A stretch of 64,000 bases of DNA from Cristatella mucedo (taxonomy: Eukaryota; Bryozoa; Phylactolaemata; Cristatellidae): positions 6,397,001 to 6,461,000 of the forward strand of contig WPIO01000002.1 in the NCBI GenBank assembly GCA_009760855.2. The letters are read 5' to 3'. Below, one piece after another: positions 19,151 through 42,555 of the stretch. The translations under genes were made by a program, and so were the position numbers. Below the pieces are notes generated by a model. The model made no database searches. It saw nothing but the letters and a program-made list of their open reading frames with translations, and had not been told where the DNA came from. Every line of letters begins with the position of its first letter. Within the stretch, counting starts at the first letter, position 1.

Positions 19151-21350
19151 AGAAGTTTGAGTTTGAGAAGCTAAAAACTACCCAATTTAGTTTATAATTT
19201 CGTGTTTTTCATCTTTCAGGCTTCGGGATTGATTGTTAGCCTGCATATTTGTTCGCTAGGACCACATATGGTTGGTCTGATTTTACTAAATACTTAATTT
19301 TGTGCCATAACGACGTTCATAAAAGGCGCTCATTTTTAAGGCAAACTTAAATTTTTACCTGTCACAATAATATACTTTTCTATCTGTCGTTGTCTTACAC
19401 AGTTGTAGCTCCTTATATAGGAATTGCTAAATCTTAATCAGCAGTTGTAGCTAAAGGTTATTTCTGCGGCTATTTTAATTTCTCGCTTCTCACTGGGTAA
19501 GTTATTTAAATTTTTACGTACGCTATACGATTAAGCGTATACAACAACCGTATTTTGTATCTTTTCACTTGTCCGTATTTGATGTGTGAGAAATTGGATT
19601 AATGCTTTCAGCAATCTTGTCTGTCGCTGTTAAGTATTAGGTAAACGAATAACAGCGATACACTGCGATGTACTGCGACACATTGCGACACAGCTGCCAT
19701 TTCCAGAAAAGACTTAAGAAAATTCCGATTTTGATTCATAGTTATACAAAGTGATGTTAATAGTTTACCCACTAAGTTTCACGCAATTGTGCTTGCGCGT
19801 TCTCGTGCGCTATTGCCTCAAATGGCAAGATACAGCCAGCCTATTTACAGATTCAAACGGCGATACAGCTTCCCTTTCCACAAACTACTTGCGCAAATTT
19901 ACTAACATCTTCAATCAATCAAGATAATACGCAAAGTCAGTCTCATTGATGGAAGTTTAAAAAATTACGGTAGTGTTTTTTCTATGTAACAGTTGATTAC
20001 GTTCATGTAAAGATTTCTTAAGCGTAATAATATCACCGTCAAGTAAGGTGTCTAGTAGGGTTCGGTGAGGGACTGCTGTAACCTCTCTCATTACTTTTGG
20101 CTTTGAATTGGTTTAGTATATTTGCTCTAGCATCTTTTAAACCTTCATTTCAGAAAATGACGCAGTTAACAGATGATTAGTAGCTCAAAATGCAGTTGAA
20201 ATCACTTTTGCAAGTACTTTTAAAGCAGTTCGTATAGGCTAATGACCTTCTCGATCAGCTTTCTCTTCAAGACTTTTCAAGGTGCACCTAGCTTTTTTCA
20301 GTACAGGATCTCCTAGAAATTCGAAATTTGTTAGCAAGCTAATAGCGTAAGAAAATGTCAGAGCTAGTATTAATGGCCTGTGATTGTACCTGCAGGAAAT
20401 AATATTTTCTTTTTGCGACGAACTCAGCAAGTTGGATGCGTACGAAGTTATAAGCTGTAACTTCAGCCAAAAAAGCCGATGTGTTATTTTAGTTGGAAAT
20501 TTTAATCCATTTTTGATATAATTTATTCTAGTGAACCTTAATAAATATACCCACCTGCGGTCAGGCAAACCTGTAGCGATTGATTCGACATCAATATATA
20601 CTTTAAATATACATACGTAGTAATAAGAGATCCTATCGTAGCCGCAATCAAACGAGACGCGTCGCACCGTCTTCCTTTGTGTCACCGCATAACCAACGGC
20701 GATCAACATGCCGTGGGCTAACCCACTGGCGAGATTTTCCCCCGGGTACAAATCCGAAGACAAAAGGGGCGTGGGCAAAAGATGTGTGGCAATTTTCCAG
20801 TTAGGTCCACTGGCCTCCGGCCTGCGCTTGTCCTTGCTGATATAGGAGATGGCAGCAGCTCGGCCATCCCAGCATGCCCAGGTATGCTCACTGCCAATTC
20901 TTGAGCGCCCCCGAGAGACCGCTACGCTGGTCACCAACTTTCGCATTTCGTCTCTTCTAAGTTAAGCCCGGCGAACGTTTGCCCAACCGCTCGCCGCGCG
21001 AGCTCACTCCAGCCTCCAGCTCCGCTCGGAATCTCAAGCGAAGCATTCGAGAGGGTCACCTCGCCGACGCATGCCTCGTGCATCATATCATGATACTGTC
21101 TTATCGCTATACATTGCACTTCATGGTCGTTTCGAAAGCCAGTAGAGCTCGCGCTATGTATTGGCTGGCTGAATGTGAGGTGCGTCCCCCTAAACAGATC
21201 AACTGAGTCCACGGCCGATTGGAAAGAAGCCCTTTAAGCGGCCTCTCATGTGCGTCTAGTTTCCCAATACGCAGCAAGATTACCAGTGAGCACTCTTTCG
21301 TGCCCAATTTGTCAAAAAAAGTCACCGACAAATTGTTTTTTCGCGGGCGT
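19150..21350. other. No gene confirmed
   Basis: Ends of the host gene's downstream region. A 235-codon minus frame at 20239-20946 has mixed composition and no domain; I do not call it a gene. Confidence 0.4.
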
Positions 21351-21354
21351 TGCA

Positions 21355-21360
21355 TTTATT
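21355..21360 (-). terminator. Possible polyadenylation signal
   Basis: AATAAA on the minus strand about 500 bases downstream of the IgGFc-type gene's stop codon. A candidate only; no downstream GT-rich element was established. Confidence 0.25.
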
Positions 21361-21858
21361 GCTCTCCAATCAGTCTTTCTTACGCGACAAGGCCATGCAG
21401 CGACCTCGAGGGTTGCGTTTTCAGCAGCGTTCCTGCGAGTTCCGAAGCTACTGTAAATTGGAAGCGTTTCGGACCTTGGCCTACGGCAGCTGCTAATAGT
21501 TTCGCCCCGGCGAAAGTTGACCTCATCGTCCGCGAATCGTTACCCCTTCAGATGGTATCGGCATCGCTGAGCGGCCGCTCGGTGAGCGTGGTTGCTAGGG
21601 CCAGCGATATGCTGAGGCCAACGAGCCTCCCTTCGGCGAGCAGGCGACGCTCCCCGCTCGATTATTGCGCAGCGCCCAGTTTAAGCGCCATTGGTGCTTT
21701 TATATTTAGCAATCCAGGAAGATCGTAACGTGTCGGTTGCCCGATCGGTCGAGGCAGGCCACTGGTTGGGTGGGCGGCAGTTCTGCTGGCGGCCGCCGCC
21801 GCCGCAGGGCAGCCCGCTCGGTCTGCGGCGCGGCGGCCATCTGGTGCGTGCCGCGACG

Positions 21859-33088
<11,230 letters not shown>

Positions 33089-33373
33089 GCTCTCAGCCTT
33101 GCGAAGTGAACTCCAGCGACGTTTCTCGGCGGGCGGACTCTCGAGCAGATGCGAGCTCGACAGAGTGTCTCCCTCAACGCTCGTGGCCGCTCGACGCTGG
33201 TCGCCGCTCAACGCCGCCCTGTATGCAGCAACGGCCGAGGCGACCTAATATACGGCGAGGGCGGGACGCAGGGCAGCACATCGGGCGTGCTGGGTACCGA
33301 CCAATAGCGCTTCGCTGAACCCAGCCCAGGGCGGCCGGCGCGGCTTCGCGGAGCGCCACACCCTCGTACCATC

Positions 33374-33379
33374 CTTATA
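33374..33379 (-). promoter_or_regulatory. Candidate TATA box of the IgGFc-type gene
   Basis: Minus strand reads AAGTATAAGG about 285 bases upstream of the start codon, in GC-rich DNA. Plausible by position only. Confidence 0.3.
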
Positions 33380-33523
33380 CTTGTTGCACTCCTCAAACGC
33401 TCGCGAGCCACCGTAAACCGGCGGCGTTGGCTAGTTTCAGTGGCAGTCAAGGCCAAACGGCAGTGACGGCATCTTCAGCGAGCGAGAGTCATGAGCAACA
33501 GGAAGCGGGGAGGGTGAAAGAAT

Positions 33524-33666
<143 letters not shown>

Positions 33667-33784
33667 CTAAGCTATGCATTTTATTTGCTGACAGACTTGT
33701 GATGGCTCCCTTTATATCAATAGATAGAGAACACAATTCTTTCATGGAAACAAGATCCGCAATGGCCATAGTTCATTCATACCT

Positions 33785-34215
33785 TACTCACCCGCTGCAG
33801 CAGTTTCAGCCTCGTCGTGCGCTAAGGTATTATCTATTAACAGTAAATCACCTCCTCCATTCCTATGCTTGGAGACCATTACAGACCGAGCTTGTGCTCT
33901 GCCGGCAGAAAGAAGGTGGAAATCAATTCCAAAAATATTAGGCAACGGCATCTACTCCTCTTCTGCTGACAGCGGCACATCTTTTCCAGCCGCTACTTCC
34001 ATGATACTCATTTCCTCCTGACTCAGATATGCTTCCGATGTTATCCTCGTTCCGTGCGATGAAGTCGGCGGGCTACCGAATGCGTACCGAAAGCTGCTTA
34101 GGGATTGAGTGTGCTTGAGAAAACTAGTTACGTAAAATTCATTTAGTCTTTTTGGCTTTGTGGAGTTACAGAAGGAGATGCATATACACATTGGACTCCT
34201 AGGCATTTTGAGGAA
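33785..34215 (+). mobile_element. LINE2 3'-end fragment
   Basis: Contains the LINE2 C-terminal block (CTGCAGCAGTTTCAGCCTCG at 33796) and its 3' end (CTTTGTGGAGTTACAGAAGG near 34155), as in the copies ending at 37100 and 47870. Confidence 0.6.
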
Positions 34216-34399
34216 GTTTAATATTGTTCTCCGCCAATAAGACAGCCATGAAGCTAAGTCTCGCTACCTCAAATACGACTGGCCACAGCGGGCCGAGTTC
34301 TCTCTATGTAAGGCCAGCATTAAGTGTGGTCAGCCGGTGGTTGACCCCCAGGTTGAGGGGCTGATGCCACTACAGCAAATACAGATATTTGGGCTAATA

Positions 34400-37100
34400 A
34401 ATCGATTTGTCACGCCTCTAGGTACTGAGTCAGCAGCTTTCAAGTATCTCCAACGCTTCTCGCGATTGCTTATAGAGACAAAAATCACAGCAGGTATTTT
34501 TGTAGGGCCAAAGAGTTAGAAAATCCTCATAGTGTGACGAGTGCCCTGAGAAGCGCCAGCATACTGGAAAGGTTTTGCTTCGGTAGTTCACTCTCACATT
34601 GGTGATCTACCAACATTCTTCTGGATATATAACCTTCTTTATGGACGGATTTACGGAGGAACTTACTCAAATATTTGCATGTGACAGGCTTTTATTGGTT
34701 CGACGAGATTCTAAAATTAACGTTGGCAAACCTAGTAGCAGTAACATGTGCTAATTTCTGGGCTGTTTGGAACACTTCGATTGGTCGTCAACGTTAATCT
34801 ACCATTCGTAAGAGTGGCCAATATTCTTTATATCTCGCTATCACTAATAATGTCTGCCCCACTGACCTTGTTGTGTGATCGCTGACCAACTTGGATCACT
34901 GCTCAATCTCGTTTAGTGTTTCAGTTCCATTGTTCGTGAAGGCTAATATTAAGTTTGTCCAACGAAGCAACTTAAAAACAATAATACTGAGAAATCTTTG
35001 AAATCTGTTTGAGATGCAGGCCTTCTTGATGTGCACTCGGACTCTGCCGACAGCCTCGATATCATCAGTGATGCAGTAACCATCAAGCTTGGGAGTGCAG
35101 TAGATGAGCATGCTACCATGCATTCAGTCCATATACACAATCGCGGGTATGTATTTCAATTTGCCACAAAACTTCAAAAGATGCAAGATGCGTCGTTTTA
35201 AGCACAGACTCAAATGCCACTTTAAAAAGTATGCGTCTGACGACGACCTCGTCACTTTCAAATACTGCATCTGTGTCTACATCCGGAAGCTTAGTAAAGC
35301 CACGGCGCCTCTTTCAATTGAAAACTAAAGTCCTGCCAGTCCGACTCAAACAAATTTATAAGACAGTAAATACTTTGCATACTATAAGAGGTCTACATCG
35401 GCGGATACTGACGGCTTGGCCAAAAGGTTTTGAGCCTTCTTCGTTAAAGAAAATAATCGTATATCTTTGTGCCTCTATCAAGCCCCCTCCGACTAAAGCA
35501 ATTGTCGAGTCACAACCTGTGGCATTAATTGAGTGACTTTTCTGAGGTTTGTGTTTGCGAAGTGGCTACCCTAATGAGGTCTAGTAAAAGAGCTCACCTC
35601 CGGAAGAACCTATACCATCCCCTCTGCTGTCGTCGCTGGCACGCATACTTAGCCTAGCCGAAACTCACGTTTATATTGCTTCTCGTGATAATGAAGCTGT
35701 TCCAAAGTCTTTCCACTAGGCTATTTTTTCACTACTTAAAAGCCCAGATTCAATTCAGAGGTCCTGGCAAATTATTGCCTAGTTTCCCTTCCTCCGCTCT
35801 GCAAAAGATCTTCGAAAAGATTGCCGGTAAGCAGCTTGTAGCAAACATGGAAAAGATTGAAATGTCGGACAAATTTCAATCGTAATTCAAGCGGCACTAA
35901 TTCACTGAAACTGCTCTCATCTACGCAAACAGAGACTTCCTATGCAGCAGCAATGATGGTAATATCACCGCCCGCAGGTCCTTCTGGATCGTTCAGCTGC
36001 TTCTGACTTTATTGATCGCGATATACTAATTGAATGATTGAGAACAGCAACCGGTCAGGCAGACAAGGCACTTTCGCGGCTCAAATTGCACGCGTCCGAT
36101 CGCGCTCAACACCGTGGTGCTCAAGTTTTATTCACTAGAATAACCGCCTGTGGACTCTCGCCAGGGTTCCCATCTCGGTTCTCTGCTGCTATGCATTTAC
36201 ACTGAAGATCTAGGAAAAGTAGTTCGGTCCCATGGGGATCGGCAACCACTTTCATGCTAACAAAAGTCAGCTGTATTATTCACTTTAAGCATACGAGTCT
36301 GCTGCATTCCTACATTTTGAAAGTTTTATTAAGAAGACTGTCTTCACGGCTAGCCATCAGGTGCGATTCCTATCTCCGATTGGGGACTACGGAGGTGTGC
36401 CCACCCACTACGGAGGCCTGCAAAAACAATTAATTAGCTCCCTGGTAGCGTCTAGGCTAGATTATTGCAATTATATTTTGGCTGGGCTACCAAAAGTAGC
36501 CAAGAAGCCAAAACAGCCGGTATTAAATATAACTGCAATGCTAGTTAACAAATCCCAGAGGTTTAACAATATTTCTTCTTTGCTGACGAAGCTCCGATGA
36601 CCTTCGATTGATCGATGGATACTGAGCCAGTATTTTTCATGACGCACAAGGCTCGCCATGGCCTTGCTCCTTCATTTTTCCCTGAACTGCTGCACCAGTT
36701 TCAACCTCGCCGTTTTCTCGGGTCATCTATTTACAATGAATTAACTGCTCCATTCCTACTCTCTAAGACCTTTGGCGACATAATCTTTTTCTTTTCCTGT
36801 CCTATACTGTGGACGGCATTGCTAAAACTCTTGCACCATGACATGTGCTTTCTGCTGCCAAATGTGGCACATTTATTCGAGCTAGCGCTTCCGTGCTAAT
36901 GATTTCCTTTAGTGTCACCCTGACTCAGCTATGATGTATACCTTCTCTTTGTTGCGTGAGATGGAGTCTGTTGGCTGCCGTATGCGTATCAAGAGCTGCT
37001 TAAGTTTTGAGTGCGATATGGAAAACTGTCCCGTGTAGCACTTGCTTAGTCTCGTTTACCCACAGGATTTACAGACGGAGATACATTCACGGCTTACGGG
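34400..37100 (+). mobile_element. LINE2 copy, degenerate, endonuclease to 3' end
   Basis: Around 34880-34930 a frame gives the L-D-H-C-x-I-S-F step of an apurinic-type endonuclease. At 35770-35890 comes the L-P-S-F-P-S-S-A-L-Q-K-I-F-E-K-I step of an RT N-terminus. The stretch 36420-36600 has L-D-Y-C-N-Y-I-L-A-G-L-P, and 36615-36840 the H-x-L-A-P-x-F-F and L-W-T-A-L steps of the C-terminal domain. The 3' end at about 37060-37095 reads TTACAGACGGAGATACATTC. Many stops and shifts. Confidence 0.65.
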
Positions 37101-39288
37101 GTTATCTCCTCGCTGAAACAGTATGTGCAGTTGAAGGTTCAGGTTCTCATACATATGCCACAGTAGGATGCAGAGAGTCCCTCGAAGTTCATAACCTCGA
37201 TGTTAATCTTCAAAACTGAAAATCGAAGAGAATGCGCGAGCTATTCTCAGCGACGAGTGAGAGGAGCGCTTTCACCAGGTCGTTTAACTAGACATTCAAC
37301 GTCACTACCTAGGACGGCATAGTGAGAACACGAAGCATTATTTGTGGGGGCTCGATATCGACTGCGATTTGCAGCGAAGTCACAAATGTAGTGCATGTAC
37401 TCGTTTCTATATCATTTCCAGTTATTTTTTGTATGAATGCTGAGTAAACAAACGTTAATTTCAACTCAGTTGCTGTTCTTTCTGAGGCACTTTGAAGAAT
37501 CAAAGATCAAAGCGAAAATTGAAGCCTAAAGACGCAGTTGATGTGTCCTATTCTCAGTAGAAATTTAACCAAGCAATTTAAAATATGTAAACTTGGGTGG
37601 ATTTCAAGCTGAATACTTGCATGGTCACGAAAGCAAAGTTTGCAGGAAACAATGGTCATTTTGTAAACTTTCAACGCATAAGCAGCTACAAAAAGTATAT
37701 ACTAATCAGAGACGAAAATGCTTATTTAATGTTCAAGAAATATTGCGTATCCACTTCGCGATAGCAGAAACCATAATGCAAGCACGCGTTTGAAAAGTTG
37801 ATCTACTCAAAAGAGAAATTTGGCTAAAGTGAGGCTGGAGTTTAAAGATGCTTCTGAACGAGTCTTACCCAAATGCAAAGATCACGAAGCTCGTCACGCA
37901 TGCGGCGAGCAAATATCAACTCTACGGAGGCGCGTAGACGCACACGCGTGTGCGTCCGCATAAGAACTATGCACGTGGGTACTCGCGCACCTGCAACAAA
38001 GGGTTTTCGCTTTTTTTTAAATGTATCATTCTTTTCGACTCATTCTCGATTAGCGGAATTCCCTGCCTAGACAAAATCTTCGGCGGACGCCGAAGTAGTC
38101 AACACTGCGGCCCACACCGAGGCAAATGCGTCTGCTCGCCATCGGGCTGCCGCCGGCGATAGGTGGACGCGCCCGCCAGGTATCGATTTCACCCACCGTA
38201 TCGCTGACTGTGCGATTACGAGGTGCGTGTACGGCTGCGGGCTCTGCTCTCAAGAGTTTTCGAGTCGAGCGAGCGAGGCGGCCGCGATCCAGTTTGAAGC
38301 CGGCACGCATGCGCGGGTGCGCGACGCCGAAGTTTTGTATCCACGTTGGACTCTTTCTGCCCTGCCCTCAGGCGGTAATGCATTTCCCCCAGCAGAAGGC
38401 CAGCCTTGCAGACGTTTTTCTAACCGATTTGCGATCCGGCTTAGGCTATCGTGCGCGTCAGATCTTGGGCAAGGCAAGCAAACGCTGCATTTGTGATGAC
38501 GATAAGCATCGCTGCGCCGGCTTAATGCGCCACAGGTCCGCCCAGGCGTTCCTAACGCCGAGCGATCCGATTTCGCTAGGTCGCGCTCGGGCGGATTCCG
38601 GCATGCGAAGGCGGTCGTCGGTGAGCGACTTTGGCCCGCAGGATCTGAGAGGTTTCGCTGGATTAGTACGGCAGGTACCGCTGGTCGCGCTGTCTCTCGT
38701 CTAGTCTGACGGCGCGATGTGTGCGTGAGATGGGGCCTGCTGGCCTTTCAGCCGCGCTCTGCTGCAGATTGCCTCAGTTCACCGGGCGCCCCCTGCGAAA
38801 TTCTTGTGTCGCATAGCGATTCATTTTCGCCTCGCCCACCAATGGTGCTCGCGAAGCGCGCGCGTCGGCTCGTCAGCGGCAACAGGTGCCGCCGCCCAAA
38901 TATCGCATCTCGCCCGCGACACAGTCTCGGAGAAAATCGCTGCCAAGCCCGTATTCTGCATCAGTCGCCCAGCCCGTCCTCAGCGGCGTCCCAGATCGCT
39001 GGCGGTGCTATAAAAATACGCCGCCGCTGCAATTCCTTGGGAGCGCTCGAGCGGAGTGGCGCAAAGCGCTCGCAGACGCTCACCGCGTGGTGGCGCTTCA
39101 TTAGGTGCAAGCCTCATTCGAGCTTTGAGCTTCGAGCTTTGATTCGCGATCCATCGTTTGAGCATCGAGCACCGACCGTGGCGCAGATCTGACGGCGATA
39201 GCCCCCCCCCCAACCAGCGGGGAGCCGGTGCAGGGTCCGGAGGGAGAGGCACGCGTCCAAGACTGCGTCAGCGATAGTAAAAATATTA
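37100..39288. other. No gene confirmed; GC-rich from about 37.9 kb
   Basis: Several overlapping open frames on both strands from 37.9 to 39.25 kb follow from high GC content; none shows a domain or consistent splice signals. Confidence 0.4.
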
Positions 39289-39900
39289 CAGCATTTGATA
39301 AAGCACCCTCAGAGAACTTGATCTTTTTCTAGGCGCTTTACGATTGTAGCAAAGGAAGAATGATCGAATATTTAGTGGTAACGTGCTCAATAAATAACAA
39401 GAATAACAATGTTAGATCTGTAATGTACAGGGTCAGCATTCAAGTGTGGTTAGTGGCAGCATGCAACAGTGTCAGCACGCATACGCACGCAAAGTGCGAA
39501 TCACGGGGACCCACTACATGCTGTAATAAATAGATGCGTTTTTAGTTTCTTTTTAAATGTGGTCACTCTGGAGATGTCGTCATGAAGGTCGGCAGTGAGT
39601 TCTAGGCTTTGCGAGCATACGACTAAAGACAGGGTCTCAGAAGAATTTGAGGTTTGTACTGGGTAGGTAAACAGTTAGATTCCGAAAAGAGGGTGGTACG
39701 ATGATTAGACTGGTGAGACAGTAGATCTGATAAGCAAGCTTGAGCCAAATAATTGAGGTACCTAAAAGTGAGCGATAAAACCTTGAAGTCGACACGTTTC
39801 TTGACTGGGAGCCAGTGCAGGTCGGCGAGAAGTGAGGCGATGTCGCAACTGTGACGCTCACGACAGACAAGCCTAGCTGCAGATCCCGATAGTTTGTCAG
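39288..39900 (-). mobile_element. LINE1 3' fragment
   Basis: Begins at the tail (GCACCCTCAGAGAACTTGAT at 39303) and runs through the 3' region to the RT C-terminal block with S-A-R-L-V-C-R-E-R at about 39880 and H-W-L-P-V near 39810. Confidence 0.75.
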
Positions 39901-41838
39901 CTTTAAGATTCAAAGCATGTCGATGTCCTGGCATCGACTGACGCCGACTTCCCGCCGCCGCCCGTCGCCTCTGCAGACTCAACGCCGCCGGTGCATTGCC
40001 CAACGTACTCATCGTTTCGCTACCGAGTACTCGCATTTCACAAATCTATTGACCAGCGGCGGATGTTGGGACTGGCTGCTGCGGCGGCGGCGGCCGCGGA
40101 GGCGGCGACCTCGACAACGAGGATTACCTGGTGACCATGCGCCGCATCTCTCGGTCATCGCGTGAGCGGCACGTGTGCCTACTCATATAGCAATCGGCGT
40201 CCGCCAGGGTGCGACCATCCCTCGCCCGTCATCAGCATCGCGGAAATACGCGCACCATTTGCTTAGCGAAGATTCGTCGCTGGCCACGAGGAAAGACTCG
40301 CGATACGGAGAACGTTGAATGGTCTGACCGTGGGAGCGGCGAACACGATTAGGCGCGCGTGTAAGGTAGTTATCGAGAGTTTTCACTGCCAACTAGACAG
40401 ACTAGCGCGAGCAGGAGAACCACTCTCCTCCTGCTCGCGCTGGCTGACAGGGCAGAGCGAACGCGCGTTCGGCGACGCGTAGCTTAATTGCACCATCCAG
40501 GCTATGCGACGTGCTGCATGTCGAGGCGACGTGAATGCTAGCAGAATATTTTACGTTCATGGAAGTTCGACGCCAAAGTGGACCACTTCGGTCGCGTCAT
40601 GGGCCTCCGATGTTGGTGAGGAGACGGCTGGGGGGGGGGGTGGCTGTGGTCACTACGGACGCTGCCGTCGACGCCGCGGCAGATGTGTCCGGCTGAGCGC
40701 CCCGGCAAACTCGGACGCTGGCGCCGCTCGAGCTGCTGGCGCTCCAGGGCTGGCCGAGTACGGAGCGGCGTCGGCGTGCTGCGTCAAAACGGAAGATAAA
40801 TAATCGAGTCCCGCCGCTGCCGCCACCATATTTTGAGCTTGAGCTCGACGTAGCGTCGTTCGGGCGGTGGCGGAGCGCAGAGCGAACTCGTTCGTTTGAG
40901 ATCGCACAGCGCGCACTAGTATTCGCTCTCGCGAGGCCGGCGCACCTGCGATGCCTAATGGGCTGGCTCGTACGTAGTCGACGGAACTTGGATAGCTTGT
41001 GGGCGAGTCCTCCGCGGGTGCGCCGCCCTCGTCTCTACCAAGCGAACCACAGCCACCGCCGCCGCCGCTGCCTCCGCCGCGGCCGAGCACCCCGAGAGAC
41101 AGCGCTCCGACCGAGCGGCGGCGGCGGCGGCAGCTTTGTGGTGCAGCGAGGCGGCGCTCGAATTAGAATTACCGTCCTTTTGTAATCCGGCTATCCAAAA
41201 TGCAAGGCGGATCTGCGGGGCGATGCGGCTTGCTATTGGCTCAATGAATCTCAATGGCCAAGGCGAGTGCTGCACGACCCGACAAGCCGCGTGGGCCGCG
41301 AGCGGCCTCGTTCCGGACGACGGCTATCGAAAGGCAGCCAACAGAAGCCTTACGGCGGCGGCGGTAGACCGCAGCCGAGCGCTCGCACGGCATTCGCCTC
41401 CGCCGAGCTGTCGCCAGCGTCCCATTGCAAAGCGTGCCCTTCGTTCGGGCAACGCGTCTCTATCTCGTTGACACTTCGGTGGTGACGGATACGTGAGCCG
41501 CAGCGCAGGCAGCACACACCGGCCGTCGTTCATCGGTGGTGCCTTTAGCTCCGTGACGGCTGCTGTTGCTGTAGATTGCAGCGCCGCGTGTCCTTTAGAG
41601 CCGTAAACGCTCCATCGAACGCCCTACTGTGTGCCTAAACGAGCAGGGCTCCTCAGTCAGCGGCGGTCGGCTAGCAGCGCGACGTGCGGCCGCCGCAGAC
41701 TGCTCCTCGCCGGGCGGGCCGCCGCTCAGCTGGCCGCCGAGCGGCCAGCTTCGCTCGCGGCGCCGAGGCAATCCGGGCATCTCGACCGCGACGCTTTCGG
41801 GGGTGGGGCAGAGCTGGGCGGCGTTCCGTTCATTACAG
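39900..41838. other. GC-rich island, no gene confirmed
   Basis: CpG-rich sequence with composition-driven open frames. A perfect inverted repeat lies at 40404-40441 (listed separately). Confidence 0.4.
40404..40441. repeat. Perfect 14-bp inverted repeat, 10-base loop
   Basis: Left arm AGCGCGAGCAGGAG (40404-40417), loop 40418-40427, right arm CTCCTGCTCGCGCT (40428-40441). Could form a stable hairpin. No run of T follows, and no gene is adjacent. Confidence 0.9.
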
Positions 41839-41839
41839 C

Positions 41840-42060
41840 CACGACTCGCGAGAACGAAGTTGCCATTCTTGTACACCGCACCGTTGTAGTGGAAGGACGC
41901 CTTACCGCCATTGCAGACGCTTAACAGCTTCGCTACATAACGAGCAAGCAGATGTAGCCTCGTTTGAATGAGCACCTTTGACGCGCCAATAGTGCTAAGC
42001 TGCTCCGCGATAAGGGTCGGCGAATAGGCCCCTCGTGTTTCTGCCAATGTGGTTCAATGG
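41840..42060 (-). pseudogene. Broken copy of an IgGFc-region exon (exon 3-like)
   Basis: A minus-strand frame has Y-S-P-T-x-I-A, then S-V-C-N-G-G-K-A-S-F-H-Y-N-G-A-V-Y-K-N-G-N-F-V, clearly related to exon 3 (30892-30270) positions Y-S-P-T-N-I-A ... C-S-G-G-E-T-S-F-D-Y-K-G-V-V-Y-K-N-G-D-F-V. No splice context survives downstream. The matching 5' part is at 42478-42555. Confidence 0.7.
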
Positions 42061-42227
42061 AGGTTCTCGCCTTCGATGAATGAGGTAAGACTCGAGCTCG
42101 GCAGCATATGCGAAGCGTGTTGATAGAGCCTGAGCTCTTTTAGAATGGGTGCTGTACAGGTACGAATGAATTTCGCACAGGTAGCGAAGTTGGTCCGCCG
42201 CTGGCCCGGCAGATACCGCAGGCTGAG

Positions 42228-42415
42228 CGCCAGGGGCTAGGTGAGCCGTAATGGCTCACTAGGTAAGGTGGTTGCTTTTCACGACCTCGGCCCCGAGGTC
42301 GTGGGTTCGAATCTGGCGGTGGTCGATCCTTTATCACCACTGCAAGCGGTGGTGATAGCCATCGAGGCTTTTCTGTCGATATACAAAAGAGGCTGTTAAT
42401 TAAATCAGGAAGTAT
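42228..42415 (+). repeat. SINE-B copy
   Basis: tRNA-like head with B-box GTGGGTTCGAATC preceded by the palindromic ACGACCTCGGCCCCGAGGTC, then GCAAGCGGTGGTGATAGCC and an AT-rich end. It separates the two halves of the exon-3-like pseudogene. Confidence 0.65.
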
Positions 42416-42435
42416 TTTCTTAGTACGCGTCGCTG

Positions 42436-42480
42436 TAATCGTAGTCGAGGTAGTCGAGGGTAGTCGAGGGTAGTCGAGGC
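42436..42480 (+). repeat. Short tandem repeat GTAGTCGAGG
   Basis: Four near-perfect copies of a 10- to 11-base unit. Confidence 0.8.
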
Positions 42481-42555
42481 CTTGTGGTCCGACGTCTATG
42501 ACTATGGACTTGTCGGCCACTCTGTCGTTGAGATGCACGCCATTGTCCAGAGAAT
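42478..42555 (-). pseudogene. 5' part of the broken exon-3-like copy
   Basis: Minus strand gives H-L-N-D-R-V-A-D-K-S-I-V-I-D-V-G, matching exon 3's H-V-D-G-S-I-A-N-K-A-V-V-V-T-S-D. The frame then runs into the GTAGTCGAGG repeats. Confidence 0.55.

Noticed and set aside
20239-20946. 235-codon minus-strand frame
   Set aside because: No domain, mixed composition and no splice or start context; may be chance, although it is one of the longer frames.
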